From an uncultured Bacilli bacterium (GTDB lineage: Bacteria; Bacillota_I; Bacilli_A; ML615J-28; CAG-313), in contig CAJGCS010000078.1 in assembly GCA_904501965.1 (NCBI GenBank), positions 1 through 5,408 of the forward strand: DNA of 5,408 nt, read 5' to 3'. A model generated the notes under the pieces. That model did not search any database and was not told where the DNA came from. It saw only the letters and a list, made by a program, of their open reading frames with translations. Both the position numbers and the translations under genes were made by a program. Shown here in pieces: positions 1-5,408 of this stretch (position 1 is the stretch's first letter; the number at the start of each line of letters is the position of its first letter).

Positions 1-942
1 CATTTAGACGGATGCCGTATTGGTTTTGATGCTGGAGGCAGTGATAGAAAAGTTAGTGCTGTTGTTAACGGTGAAGCAATTTATTCAGAAGAAGTTGTTT
101 GGTTCCCTAAAACTAATGAAGATCCAGAATATCATTATCAAGGTATTTTAGATAGTTTCAAACGTGCTGCATCAAAAATGCCTAGAGTAGATGCTATTGG
201 TGTAAGTAGTGCTGGTGTTTATGTTGATAATGAAGTACGTGCTGCATCTTTATTTATTAAAGTTCCACAAGATAAATTTGATGCACAAGTTCGTGACATT
301 TATATTCGTGCAGCAAAAGAAATTGGTGATGTACCTCTTGAAGTTGCAAATGACGGTGACGTTACTGCACTTGCAGGTGCTTTAGAATTAAAAGATGGTT
401 GTGTTTTAGGTATCGCTATGGGTACTAGTGAAGCTGCTGGTTATATCAATAAAGATGGTAACTTAAATGGTTGGTTAAGCGAACTTGCATTTGCACCAGT
501 TGATTTTAACAAAGGTGCTATGGAAGATGAATGGAGTGGAGACTACGGATGTGGTGTTAAATACTTCAGCCAAGATGGTATCATTAAACTTGCTGGTTTT
601 GCAGGTATTGAATTACCAAGTGAAGCATCTCCTGCTGAAAAATTAAAAGTAGTTCAAAAATTAATGGCAGAAGGCAGTCCTAAAGCAAAAGAAATCTACG
701 AAAATATCGGTACTTATTTAGGTTATACAATTGCATACTACAGTGAATTCTATGATATTAAATACTTATTATTATTAGGTAGAGTTACAAGTGGTGATGG
801 TGGTTTAATCTTAATTGATAAAGCAAATGAAGTATTAAAAGCTGAATTCCCTCATTTATCAGTTCAATTAATGATGCCAGATGAAAACTCTCGTCGTGTA
901 GGCCAATCTATTGCTGCAGCAAGCTTACCTACAATTAAATAG
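1..942 (+). CDS. ROK / hexokinase-superfamily protein, 5'-truncated by window edge
   Basis: An open frame runs from base 1 to a TAG at 940-942, giving 313 visible residues. Its start lies off the left edge. An internal ATG at 178 is not the start, because clearly conserved sequence precedes it. Counting from base 1, residues 7-13 (IGFDAGG) fit the phosphate-1 loop of the actin/hexokinase fold. Residues 117-120 (NDGD) fit the ROK catalytic-Asp motif, residues 137-142 (GIAMGT) the second phosphate loop, and 260-268 (GRVTSGDGG) the adenosine-side Gly motif. ROK proteins are sugar kinases or sugar-sensing repressors. No helix-turn-helix is visible, so a cytoplasmic kinase-like enzyme is the better guess. 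The usual ROK zinc cluster (CxCGxxGCxE) is absent: the only cysteines are at 5, 134 and 184. Codon use resembles dnaK (no ATA, mostly CGT for Arg), which suggests good expression. It is followed after 4 nt by a metallo-hydrolase gene. Family is likely; substrate is unknown. Confidence 0.85.
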   Translation, partial: HLDGCRIGFDAGGSDRKVSAVVNGEAIYSEEVVWFPKTNEDPEYHYQGILDSFKRAASKMPRVDAIGVSSAGVYVDNEVRAASLFIKVPQDKFDAQVRDIYIRAAKEIGDVPLEVANDGDVTALAGALELKDGCVLGIAMGTSEAAGYINKDGNLNGWLSELAFAPVDFNKGAMEDEWSGDYGCGVKYFSQDGIIKLAGFAGIELPSEASPAEKLKVVQKLMAEGSPKAKEIYENIGTYLGYTIAYYSEFYDIKYLLLLGRVTSGDGGLILIDKANEVLKAEFPHLSVQLMMPDENSRRVGQSIAAASLPTIK

Positions 943-946
943 TATT

Positions 947-1576
947 GTGATTAAAATAGATACACTTTGTGAACACGTTAATAACGCTAACACTTATATA
1001 ATTTCAAATGGTGAAGAAGCAATTGTTATTGATCCAGCTAATGATATTAGATCAATCAAAACACTTCTTAAAAATAAAAAACTTGTAGGGGTATTGCTTA
1101 CTCATGGACATTTCGATCATTTTAGCGCAATTAATAAAATGTTAACTGAATTTAATTGTCCTTATTATATGCATAAAAATGCATATAGTAAGCTTAAAAA
1201 TGTTGATACAAGCTGTGCTAGATATTTTGGCTGTAATACGCCAGTTGAAATAGATGAAACTTCTGTTAGATTTGTCAGTGAAGGCGTTAAATTTAATCTA
1301 GCTGGTCTAGATATAAAATGCTTATATAAACCTGGTCATACAGATTGTTCGATTGTTTTTCAGATTGAAAATAATTTATTTACTGGAGACTTCTTATTTA
1401 AAGGAAGCGTTGGTAGATGCGATTTGCCAACAGGCAATAACTTAATTATGAGAAAATCTATTAGTGAAATAAAAACTTTTAAAAAAGAAGAAGACTTTGT
1501 GATTTATCCGGGTCATGGAGAGTCTACGCTTTTATCTGAAGAACTTAAAACTAATTATTATTTATTAAGATTTTAA
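947..1576 (+). CDS. MBL-fold hydrolase (YcbL/YqgX-like, glyoxalase II-related)
   Basis: A 209-residue metallo-beta-lactamase-fold hydrolase, probably cytoplasmic with two metals. All metal-ligand motifs are visible: HGHFDH at 53-58, H131 in PGHTD, D148 in FTGDF and H190 in YPGHGE. The segment GSVGRCDLP (153-161) is typical of short YcbL/YqgX-type proteins related to hydroxyacylglutathione hydrolase, which lack the C-terminal glutathione-binding domain of classic glyoxalase II. A thioester or lactoylthiol substrate is therefore plausible but unproven. I chose GTG 947 because it gives an N-terminus (MIKIDTL, followed by NANTYII) that matches where the family begins. A TTG at 911 in the same frame would add 12 residues that read through the end of the ROK gene. 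No Shine-Dalgarno precedes 947, so translation probably depends on ribosomes finishing the ROK gene. Unlike the ROK gene, it uses only AGA for Arg and contains ATA codons. It has seven cysteines. It ends just before a strong terminator. Confidence 0.85.
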   Translation: MIKIDTLCEHVNNANTYIISNGEEAIVIDPANDIRSIKTLLKNKKLVGVLLTHGHFDHFSAINKMLTEFNCPYYMHKNAYSKLKNVDTSCARYFGCNTPVEIDETSVRFVSEGVKFNLAGLDIKCLYKPGHTDCSIVFQIENNLFTGDFLFKGSVGRCDLPTGNNLIMRKSISEIKTFKKEEDFVIYPGHGESTLLSEELKTNYYLLRF

Positions 1577-1620
1577 AAAAAGACTGAACTAAAGGTAAAA
1601 CTTTAGTTCAGTTATTTTTT
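1575..1620. terminator. Bidirectional intrinsic terminator between convergent genes
   Basis: A perfect 12-bp inverted repeat (ACTGAACTAAAG at 1583-1594 and CTTTAGTTCAGT at 1601-1612) encloses a 6-nt loop. On the + strand it is followed by TATTTTTTT. On the - strand it is followed by CTTTTTTT, which comes from the A-tract at 1575-1581. It can therefore end the ROK/MBL operon rightward and the M42 peptidase leftward. The A-run and T-run could also pair and lengthen the stem. It abuts or includes the stop codons of both genes. Confidence 0.92.
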
Positions 1621-2636
1621 TATTTTTCAATATAAGCAAGTATTAACTTATATGTATTTAAAATACCATTAATATGTGTTCTTTCCATTCCGTGGCTTGC
1701 TCCAATACCAGAACCGATTAAAGCACATTTAATATCATTTCCAGCTCTTAGTGCAGCTGTACCATCAGAACTATAGAAAGGATAAATATCAACTGCATAT
1801 TTTAAATTGTTTTCTTTTGCAAGATTGATTAGATTAGTTGTCATATCATAATCGTATGGACCACCTGAATCTTTTGCACAAATAGAAACCATTTCTTCTG
1901 TACAAGATAAATCACTTCCGATACAACCCATATCAATTGCAAGAAGTTCATCAACATCAGGTATATTTGATGCACCATGCCCAACTTCTTCAAATGTTGT
2001 GAAAATCACTTTTAAATTTTGTTTAGGAGTTTTGTTTTGATAATATTTTAAAACTTCTAATAAAATAAACGCACTTGCTTTATCGTCTAAGAATCTTGTT
2101 TTTACAAACCCACTTTCTGTAATTTCAAACTTTGGATTAATACTTACAAAGTCACCATTACTAATGCCAAGTTTTTCTGTATCTTTTTTATTATAAACAA
2201 GTTCATCTAAACGTATATACATGTTGTTTTCGTCTCTTGATTTTGATGATGCGTCTGGGTAAACATGTACGCTTGGTGATGTTGAAAGAATGGTTCCAGA
2301 ATACTTTTTGTTATCTCTTGTATGAACTGTGCAATATTCGCCATCATAAGTTGCAAGAATCGGACCACCAAGTTTTGTAAAGTTTAAGTTGCCGTCACCT
2401 CTAATTGATCTAACCATAAGACCAAGCGTGTCAACGTGAGCACTTAATCCAATTGTATAGCTACTTTCACCTTTTACTTCAACGATTAAATTGCCTTTTT
2501 TATTTTTATAAGTTTTATATCCAAGCCCTTTAATATATTCTTCTAAGAAAGATATAATTTTATTTGTATAACCAGTTGGACTTGGAATATTCATAATTTG
2601 TTCAAATAGCTTTAAATCTAAATTTGTATTATTCAT
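1620..2636 (-). CDS. M42-family metallo-aminopeptidase
   Basis: A 338-residue cytoplasmic metallopeptidase of the M42 (glutamyl aminopeptidase / FrvX / TET-like) family. Members remove N-terminal residues from peptides and usually form dodecameric shells. The whole dinuclear metal site is recognisable: H67 and D69 in AHVDT, D184-D185 in LDDK (bridging Asp), E216-E217 in TFEEVGH (general base and metal ligand), D235 in AIDMG, and H315 in GASHGMERTH. The length is normal and there is no signal peptide or membrane segment. The start ATG at 2636 has the ribosome binding site AGGAAG 6 nt upstream. The gene stands alone, convergent with the MBL hydrolase and divergent from hrcA. Its TAA (1620-1622 on the - strand) lies in the T-tract of the shared terminator. 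It may finish peptides released by ATP-dependent proteases, but that is general family knowledge; the neighbours do not show a functional link. Preference for Glu/Asp or other residues cannot be read from the sequence. Confidence 0.93.
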   Translation of the reverse strand: MNNTNLDLKLFEQIMNIPSPTGYTNKIISFLEEYIKGLGYKTYKNKKGNLIVEVKGESSYTIGLSAHVDTLGLMVRSIRGDGNLNFTKLGGPILATYDGEYCTVHTRDNKKYSGTILSTSPSVHVYPDASSKSRDENNMYIRLDELVYNKKDTEKLGISNGDFVSINPKFEITESGFVKTRFLDDKASAFILLEVLKYYQNKTPKQNLKVIFTTFEEVGHGASNIPDVDELLAIDMGCIGSDLSCTEEMVSICAKDSGGPYDYDMTTNLINLAKENNLKYAVDIYPFYSSDGTAALRAGNDIKCALIGSGIGASHGMERTHINGILNTYKLILAYIEK

Positions 2637-2642
2637 AAGATA

Positions 2643-2648
2643 CTTCCT
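2643..2648 (-). promoter_or_regulatory. Ribosome binding site of M42 peptidase
   Basis: On the - strand, AGGAAG lies 6 nt before the ATG at 2636. It fixes the start of the peptidase. Confidence 0.8.
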
Positions 2649-2667
2649 TTATTTAATTTATATAAAA

Positions 2668-2696
2668 AGTATATCATAAATAAATTTCAAGTTCAT
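2668..2696 (-). promoter_or_regulatory. Probable promoter of the M42 peptidase (extended -10)
   Basis: On the - strand, TGATATACT (2676-2668) is an extended -10 (TGnTATACT) about 31 nt from the start codon. This predicts a short leader of roughly 25 nt. The hexamer 17 nt upstream (ATGAAC, 2696-2691) matches the TTGACA -35 consensus at only 3 of 6 positions, which is usual when the -10 is extended. No CIRCE overlaps it, so heat-shock control of the peptidase is not indicated. Confidence 0.6.
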
Positions 2697-2764
2697 ATAT
2701 TTAGCAAAAAAATAAAAGGTTAAGGTATAAAAATAAATAAAAAACATAAAATATTTTTAGAAAA

Positions 2765-2791
2765 TTAGCACATTCCCCTTGACAGTGCTAA
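2765..2791. promoter_or_regulatory. Upstream, degenerate CIRCE operator overlapping the -35 box
   Basis: TTAGCACAT (2765-2773), a 9-nt spacer and CAGTGCTAA (2783-2791) reproduce the 9-9-9 layout of CIRCE (TTAGCACTC-N9-GAGTGCTAA) with 15 of 18 arm positions matching. The outer seven positions of each arm are a perfect inverted repeat. The right arm shares bases 2783-2784 with the -35 hexamer, so bound HrcA would block RNA polymerase directly. The three mismatches are at the inner ends of the arms. Binding by HrcA is inferred from the match. Confidence 0.72.
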
Positions 2792-2807
2792 AAATATGTG
2801 GTATACT
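2779..2807 (+). promoter_or_regulatory. Sigma-A-type promoter of the hrcA-grpE-dnaK operon
   Basis: A perfect -35 TTGACA (2779-2784) is separated by 17 nt from -10 TATACT (2802-2807). A TG at 2799-2800 adds an extended -10. This is a strong vegetative promoter, so control must come from repression rather than an alternative sigma factor. Transcription should start near 2813-2815, inside the downstream CIRCE. Confidence 0.9.
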
Positions 2808-2810
2808 TAA

Positions 2811-2837
2811 TTAGCACTCGAAGTTAAAGAGTGATAA
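2811..2837. promoter_or_regulatory. Downstream CIRCE operator (HrcA-binding site)
   Basis: TTAGCACTC (2811-2819), N9, GAGTGATAA (2829-2837) matches the CIRCE consensus at 17 of 18 positions; only A2834 departs from it. It begins 3 nt after the -10 and spans the predicted transcription start, the classic position for HrcA repression of a class I heat-shock operon. It is also largely transcribed into the leader, where it could form a hairpin just ahead of the hrcA ribosome binding site. Confidence 0.96.
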
Positions 2838-2838
2838 A

Positions 2839-2844
2839 AGGAGG
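2839..2844 (+). promoter_or_regulatory. Ribosome binding site deciding the hrcA start
   Basis: AGGAGG lies 4 nt before ATG 2849 and 2 nt after the CIRCE right arm. It supports ATG 2849 over the in-frame GTG at 2831, which is inside the operator and upstream of this site. The spacing is short for so strong a Shine-Dalgarno. Confidence 0.85.
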
Positions 2845-2848
2845 TTCT

Positions 2849-3871
2849 ATGCAAGAGTATTTGGTTACTGAAAGACAAAAACTAATTATGATTGCAATCG
2901 TCGAAGAGTATGTTAAAACTAATGAACCTGTTGGATCTTTAGTTTTATCAAAAAGAGAAGAATTAAATTTTTCATCTGCAACACTAAGAAACGATATGGC
3001 AATATTAGAAGAACTTGGCTATTTAGAAAAAACGCATACTTCAAGCGGTAGAGTTCCTTCTGAAAAAGGTTATCGCCTTTACGTTAATGAAATAATGAAA
3101 CGTGGAAAAAAAGATGAAACTTTGTTTCCAATGATTGATGAAATATTTGACAATCCTAATGTTTCTCAAGATGAAGCAATTTATAAGTCAATGGAACTTG
3201 TAACGCAACTTACAAATTACGCATCAATCGTTCATGGTCGTGCAGCTTCAAATGCTCGTATAAAAAGACTTGAATTTGTTTCATTAAGTGGTAATTATGC
3301 GATTATCTTAATGGTAACTGATAAAGGACAAGTAGAAAGTAAAAGAATTGTTGTTCCTTCTAATGTTAACCCAAAAGAAATTAAACGTATTATTCAAATA
3401 TTAGATGAATTATTACATAATCAACTAGTGTCTGATATTCACAATGTTATAAGTAATGTTGTTTTAACTGATGAAATTAAAGAGTTCTTAGAATATCGTG
3501 ATCACTTAGTAAGTGCATGTATTGATGCATTTAGTGATATGGTAAGTGATAAATATCATTTTTCAGGTAGATATAATATTTTAAATCAACCGGAATTTAA
3601 AGATGTAAATAAAGTAAGAGAATTGTTTAATGCAATTGAAAGAAGAGAAATTCTTCGTGTTGTAAATTCAGATTCTTTAGGAATTACAATTAAAATTGGT
3701 CAAGAAAATGAACTTAAAGTTATGAAAGATTGTACAGTTGTAACAGTCCCTTATGAAGGAAGTGATGGTAGTGTTGGAGCTATTACAATTTTCGGGCCAA
3801 AACGTATGGAATATTCAAAAGTTATTCCATTACTTGAATACATAGCTGGAAATATTAAGAAAATCGTATAG
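2849..3871 (+). CDS. hrcA: Heat-inducible transcription repressor HrcA
   Basis: A 340-residue repressor of normal family length that binds CIRCE operators as a dimer and represses class I heat-shock genes. In other bacteria its activity is maintained by the GroEL chaperonin, so chaperone titration during stress relieves repression. The N-terminus begins MQEYLVTERQ. Residues about 10-80 form the winged helix-turn-helix, with EPVGS (26-30), the recognition-helix stretch SSATLRNDMAILEELGYLE (42-60) and the wing TSSGRVPSEKGYRLYV (64-79), all typical of HrcA. The remainder is the GAF-like dimerisation domain, with a C-terminal VGAITIFGP-type segment. ATG 2849 is preceded by AGGAGG. It is the first gene of the operon and is downstream of two CIRCE elements, so it is autoregulated. 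Its TAG overlaps the first bases of the grpE ribosome binding site, which implies tight co-translation. Confidence 0.97.
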   Translation: MQEYLVTERQKLIMIAIVEEYVKTNEPVGSLVLSKREELNFSSATLRNDMAILEELGYLEKTHTSSGRVPSEKGYRLYVNEIMKRGKKDETLFPMIDEIFDNPNVSQDEAIYKSMELVTQLTNYASIVHGRAASNARIKRLEFVSLSGNYAIILMVTDKGQVESKRIVVPSNVNPKEIKRIIQILDELLHNQLVSDIHNVISNVVLTDEIKEFLEYRDHLVSACIDAFSDMVSDKYHFSGRYNILNQPEFKDVNKVRELFNAIERREILRVVNSDSLGITIKIGQENELKVMKDCTVVTVPYEGSDGSVGAITIFGPKRMEYSKVIPLLEYIAGNIKKIV

Positions 3872-3875
3872 GAGG
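3870..3875 (+). promoter_or_regulatory. grpE ribosome binding site overlapping the hrcA stop codon
   Basis: AGGAGG uses the last two bases of the hrcA TAG (3869-3871) and lies 5 nt before the grpE ATG at 3881. A ribosome terminating on hrcA therefore sits on the grpE initiation region. Confidence 0.9.
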
Positions 3876-3880
3876 AATCA

Positions 3881-4507
3881 ATGCAAAACGAACATAATAG
3901 ATATCGTGAAGAAGAAAAAGAACTAAATGAGAATGTAGAAGAAGAAAATAGTTTCGAAGAAACAAATGAAAATCCTTTTAATGAAGAAGCAGAAACTTCT
4001 GAAAAGCAAGAAAAAGGATGGAAAAAAACAAAGAAAAAACAAAAGAAAGTTGAAGACTTTGAAGAATATCATGAGCTTAAAAAAGAAGTAGAAAAACTTA
4101 AAAATGATCTACTTATGAATAGAGCTGATTTAGAAAACTTTAAAAGAAGACATAACGAAGAAAGAATTCGTGAAAGAAAATATTGTTTACAAGATTTCTT
4201 AATGGAATTAATTGATGTAATTGATATTTATGATAAAGCATGTAGTATTAAAACTGATGACGAAAAATTAAATAAATTCTTAAGTGGATTTATTATGATA
4301 AATAACCGTTTAAAGCAAATTTTAGAAAACCATGGTGTTAAACAAATTGTTGCTTTAAATCAACCATTCGACCCATCTTTCCACAGTGCTATGGAAACTG
4401 TAAAAGTAGATGGCGTTGAACCTAATACAGTCGTAGAAGTAGTTATGACTGGATATGTATATAAAGATCGCGTTTTAAGACCAAGTATGGTTAAAGTAAG
4501 CGAATAA
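3881..4507 (+). CDS. grpE: Nucleotide exchange factor GrpE (Hsp70 co-chaperone)
   Basis: A 208-residue protein that drives ADP release from DnaK and so resets the Hsp70 cycle; it acts as a cytoplasmic homodimer and often serves as a thermosensor. Residues 1-60 are a highly charged, presumably disordered tail. A long coiled coil follows from about 60 to 105 and includes NRADLENFKRRHNEE (80-94), the equivalent of the family's QAEFENYRKR segment. A helical bundle (about 105-150) and the C-terminal beta domain (about 150-208) come next. The beta domain carries the GrpE signature FDPSFHSAM (163-171) and ends PNTVVEV ... YKDRVLRPSMVKV, which contacts the DnaK nucleotide-binding domain. It lies between hrcA and dnaK, 9 nt after the hrcA stop and 38 nt before dnaK. 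The N-terminal tail is acidic except for a Lys-rich patch at 45-57. Slightly longer than many GrpE proteins because of this tail. Confidence 0.97.
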   Translation: MQNEHNRYREEEKELNENVEEENSFEETNENPFNEEAETSEKQEKGWKKTKKKQKKVEDFEEYHELKKEVEKLKNDLLMNRADLENFKRRHNEERIRERKYCLQDFLMELIDVIDIYDKACSIKTDDEKLNKFLSGFIMINNRLKQILENHGVKQIVALNQPFDPSFHSAMETVKVDGVEPNTVVEVVMTGYVYKDRVLRPSMVKVSE

Positions 4508-4545
4508 TTAAACATTTGAATTTTAAATTTGGAGGATAAAAAATT

Positions 4546-5408
4546 ATGAGTAAAATTATTGGTATTGACTTAGGTACAACTAATTCATGTGTATCTGTTA
4601 TGGAAGGTGGAGAATCAAAAGTTATCGTTAATGCAGAAGGTGCAAGAACTACTCCATCAGTTGTTGCATTTAGAAATGGTGAAATTATTGTTGGTGAAGC
4701 TGCAAGACGTCAAGCTGCAACTAACCTTGATACAGTATTCTCTGTAAAACGTTATATGGGTACTGATCATAAAATCGCAATTAAATCAACTGGTAAAGAA
4801 TATACACCACAAGAAATTTCTGCAATGGTTCTTCAAAACTTAAAAGCAACTGCAGAAGCATATTTAGGTGAAAAAGTTACAGAAGCTGTTATCACAGTTC
4901 CTGCATACTTCAATGACGCAGAACGTCAAGCAACAAAAGATGCTGGTAAAATTGCTGGTTTAGATGTTAAAAGAATTATCAATGAACCTACAGCTGCAGC
5001 TTTAGCATATGGTATTGATAAACAAAGTGAAAAAGAACAAACTATTTTAGTATATGACCTTGGTGGTGGAACATTTGACGTTTCTATCTTACAACTTGCA
5101 GATGGTACTTATGAAGTATTATCAACTGCTGGTAACAACCGCTTAGGTGGTGATGACTTTGACAATCGTATTGTTAAATATTTAGTTGAAGAATTCAGAA
5201 AAACAAATGCTATCGATTTATCAAATAATAAATCTGCAATGTTTAGATTAAAATTAGAAGCTGAAAAAGCTAAGAAAGAATTAAGTGGTATTACAACTGC
5301 TGATATCTCTATTCCATTTATTACAATGGATCAAGATGGTACTCCAGTTCACTTTGATATGAAATTAACAAGAGCTAAATTTGAAGAATTAATTCGTGAT
5401 TTAATTGA
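4546..5408 (+). CDS. dnaK: Molecular chaperone DnaK (Hsp70), 3'-truncated by window edge
   Basis: The first 287 residues of the ATP-dependent chaperone DnaK, cut off inside the nucleotide-binding domain; the substrate-binding domain is off the right edge. Seen: phosphate-1 loop IGIDLGTTNS (5-14), K68 in SVKRYMG matching the catalytic Lys of Hsp70s, the Hsp70 signature NEPTAAALAYG (146-156), phosphate-2 loop VYDLGGGTFDVS (169-180) and RLGGDDFD (199-206). The region after residue 73 (GTDHKIAIKSTGKEYTP) is short, without the roughly two-dozen-residue insertion of Gram-negative DnaK. This supports a Firmicutes-like origin. ATG 4546 is preceded by GGAGG (4531-4535) at 10 nt. It has no internal promoter that I can see in the 38-nt gap after grpE, so it is probably expressed from the hrcA promoter and repressed through CIRCE. 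Whether dnaJ follows cannot be seen here. Confidence 0.98.
   Translation, partial: MSKIIGIDLGTTNSCVSVMEGGESKVIVNAEGARTTPSVVAFRNGEIIVGEAARRQAATNLDTVFSVKRYMGTDHKIAIKSTGKEYTPQEISAMVLQNLKATAEAYLGEKVTEAVITVPAYFNDAERQATKDAGKIAGLDVKRIINEPTAAALAYGIDKQSEKEQTILVYDLGGGTFDVSILQLADGTYEVLSTAGNNRLGGDDFDNRIVKYLVEEFRKTNAIDLSNNKSAMFRLKLEAEKAKKELSGITTADISIPFITMDQDGTPVHFDMKLTRAKFEELIRDLI

Noticed and set aside
178..942. ATG 178 as the start of the ROK-like gene
   Set aside because: The frame is open back to base 1 and encodes the conserved phosphate-1 loop (GFDAGG), so the gene starts off the left edge.
911..946. TTG 911 as the start of the MBL hydrolase
   Set aside because: It adds 12 residues outside the usual family N-terminus, encoded by out-of-frame ROK sequence, with only a weak TAGG upstream. 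GTG 947 fits the family better, though this is not proven.
2697..2764. A small gene, RNA or riboswitch in the AT-rich gap between the divergent promoters
   Set aside because: I see no start with a ribosome binding site, no stable stem and no terminator. It is A-rich spacer, possibly an UP-like element for the hrcA promoter, which is too weak to annotate.
2668..2837. CIRCE control of the divergent M42 peptidase
   Set aside because: The nearest operator is about 90 bp from the peptidase -10 and does not overlap its promoter, and this peptidase family is not a known HrcA target.
2831..2848. GTG 2831 as the start of hrcA
   Set aside because: It lies inside the CIRCE right arm and upstream of the AGGAGG that serves ATG 2849. 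Starting at 2849 gives a typical HrcA.
4508..4545. Internal promoter or processing hairpin between grpE and dnaK
   Set aside because: The AT-rich 38 nt contain only weak short AT repeats and the dnaK ribosome binding site, with no convincing -35/-10 pair or stem.
1..5408. Mobile element, CRISPR array, toxin-antitoxin or defence island
   Set aside because: There are no direct-repeat arrays, transposase motifs, terminal inverted repeats or tRNA genes. Every long frame is accounted for by a recognised housekeeping-type family.

Overview
This is an AT-rich stretch (by eye about one third G+C) of a low-GC Gram-positive bacterium (Firmicutes/Bacillota or a code-11 relative of the Mollicutes). The evidence is the gene order hrcA-grpE-dnaK, CIRCE operators, strong AGGAGG-type ribosome binding sites, and a DnaK nucleotide-binding domain without the extra segment typical of Gram-negative DnaK. 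Trp is encoded by TGG and no reading frame contains an internal TGA, so nothing points to a reassigned UGA code. A species cannot be named from this window.

The window holds three transcription units. Unit 1 (1-1576, + strand) is the 3' end of an operon: a ROK/hexokinase-superfamily protein cut by the left edge, then a small metallo-beta-lactamase-fold hydrolase that starts 4 nt after the ROK stop codon. It ends at a 12-bp perfect hairpin with A and T tracts on either side, which should terminate transcription from both directions. Unit 2 (1620-2636, - strand) is a single M42-family metallo-aminopeptidase that converges on that hairpin. It has its own ribosome binding site and an extended -10 promoter. 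Unit 3 (promoter about 2765-2837, genes 2849 to the right edge, + strand) is the class I heat-shock operon hrcA-grpE-dnaK, with dnaK cut by the right edge.

Unit 3 forms a feedback circuit. HrcA binds CIRCE operators and represses its own operon; GrpE and DnaK are the nucleotide-exchange factor and the Hsp70 chaperone. The most notable regulatory detail is that the promoter is bracketed by two 9-9-9 CIRCE-like inverted repeats. A near-perfect copy (17/18) lies just downstream of the -10, and a more degenerate copy (15/18) overlaps the -35.

The ROK-like protein keeps the fold's phosphate-binding and catalytic-Asp motifs but lacks the usual ROK zinc cluster, so its substrate is open. I see no mobile elements, CRISPR arrays, RNA genes or defence systems. 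The window is mostly ordinary core genome and I do not claim a new system. The intergenic region 2637-2848 (212 nt) contains only the two divergent promoters and the operators, and no other gap is longer than about 40 nt.
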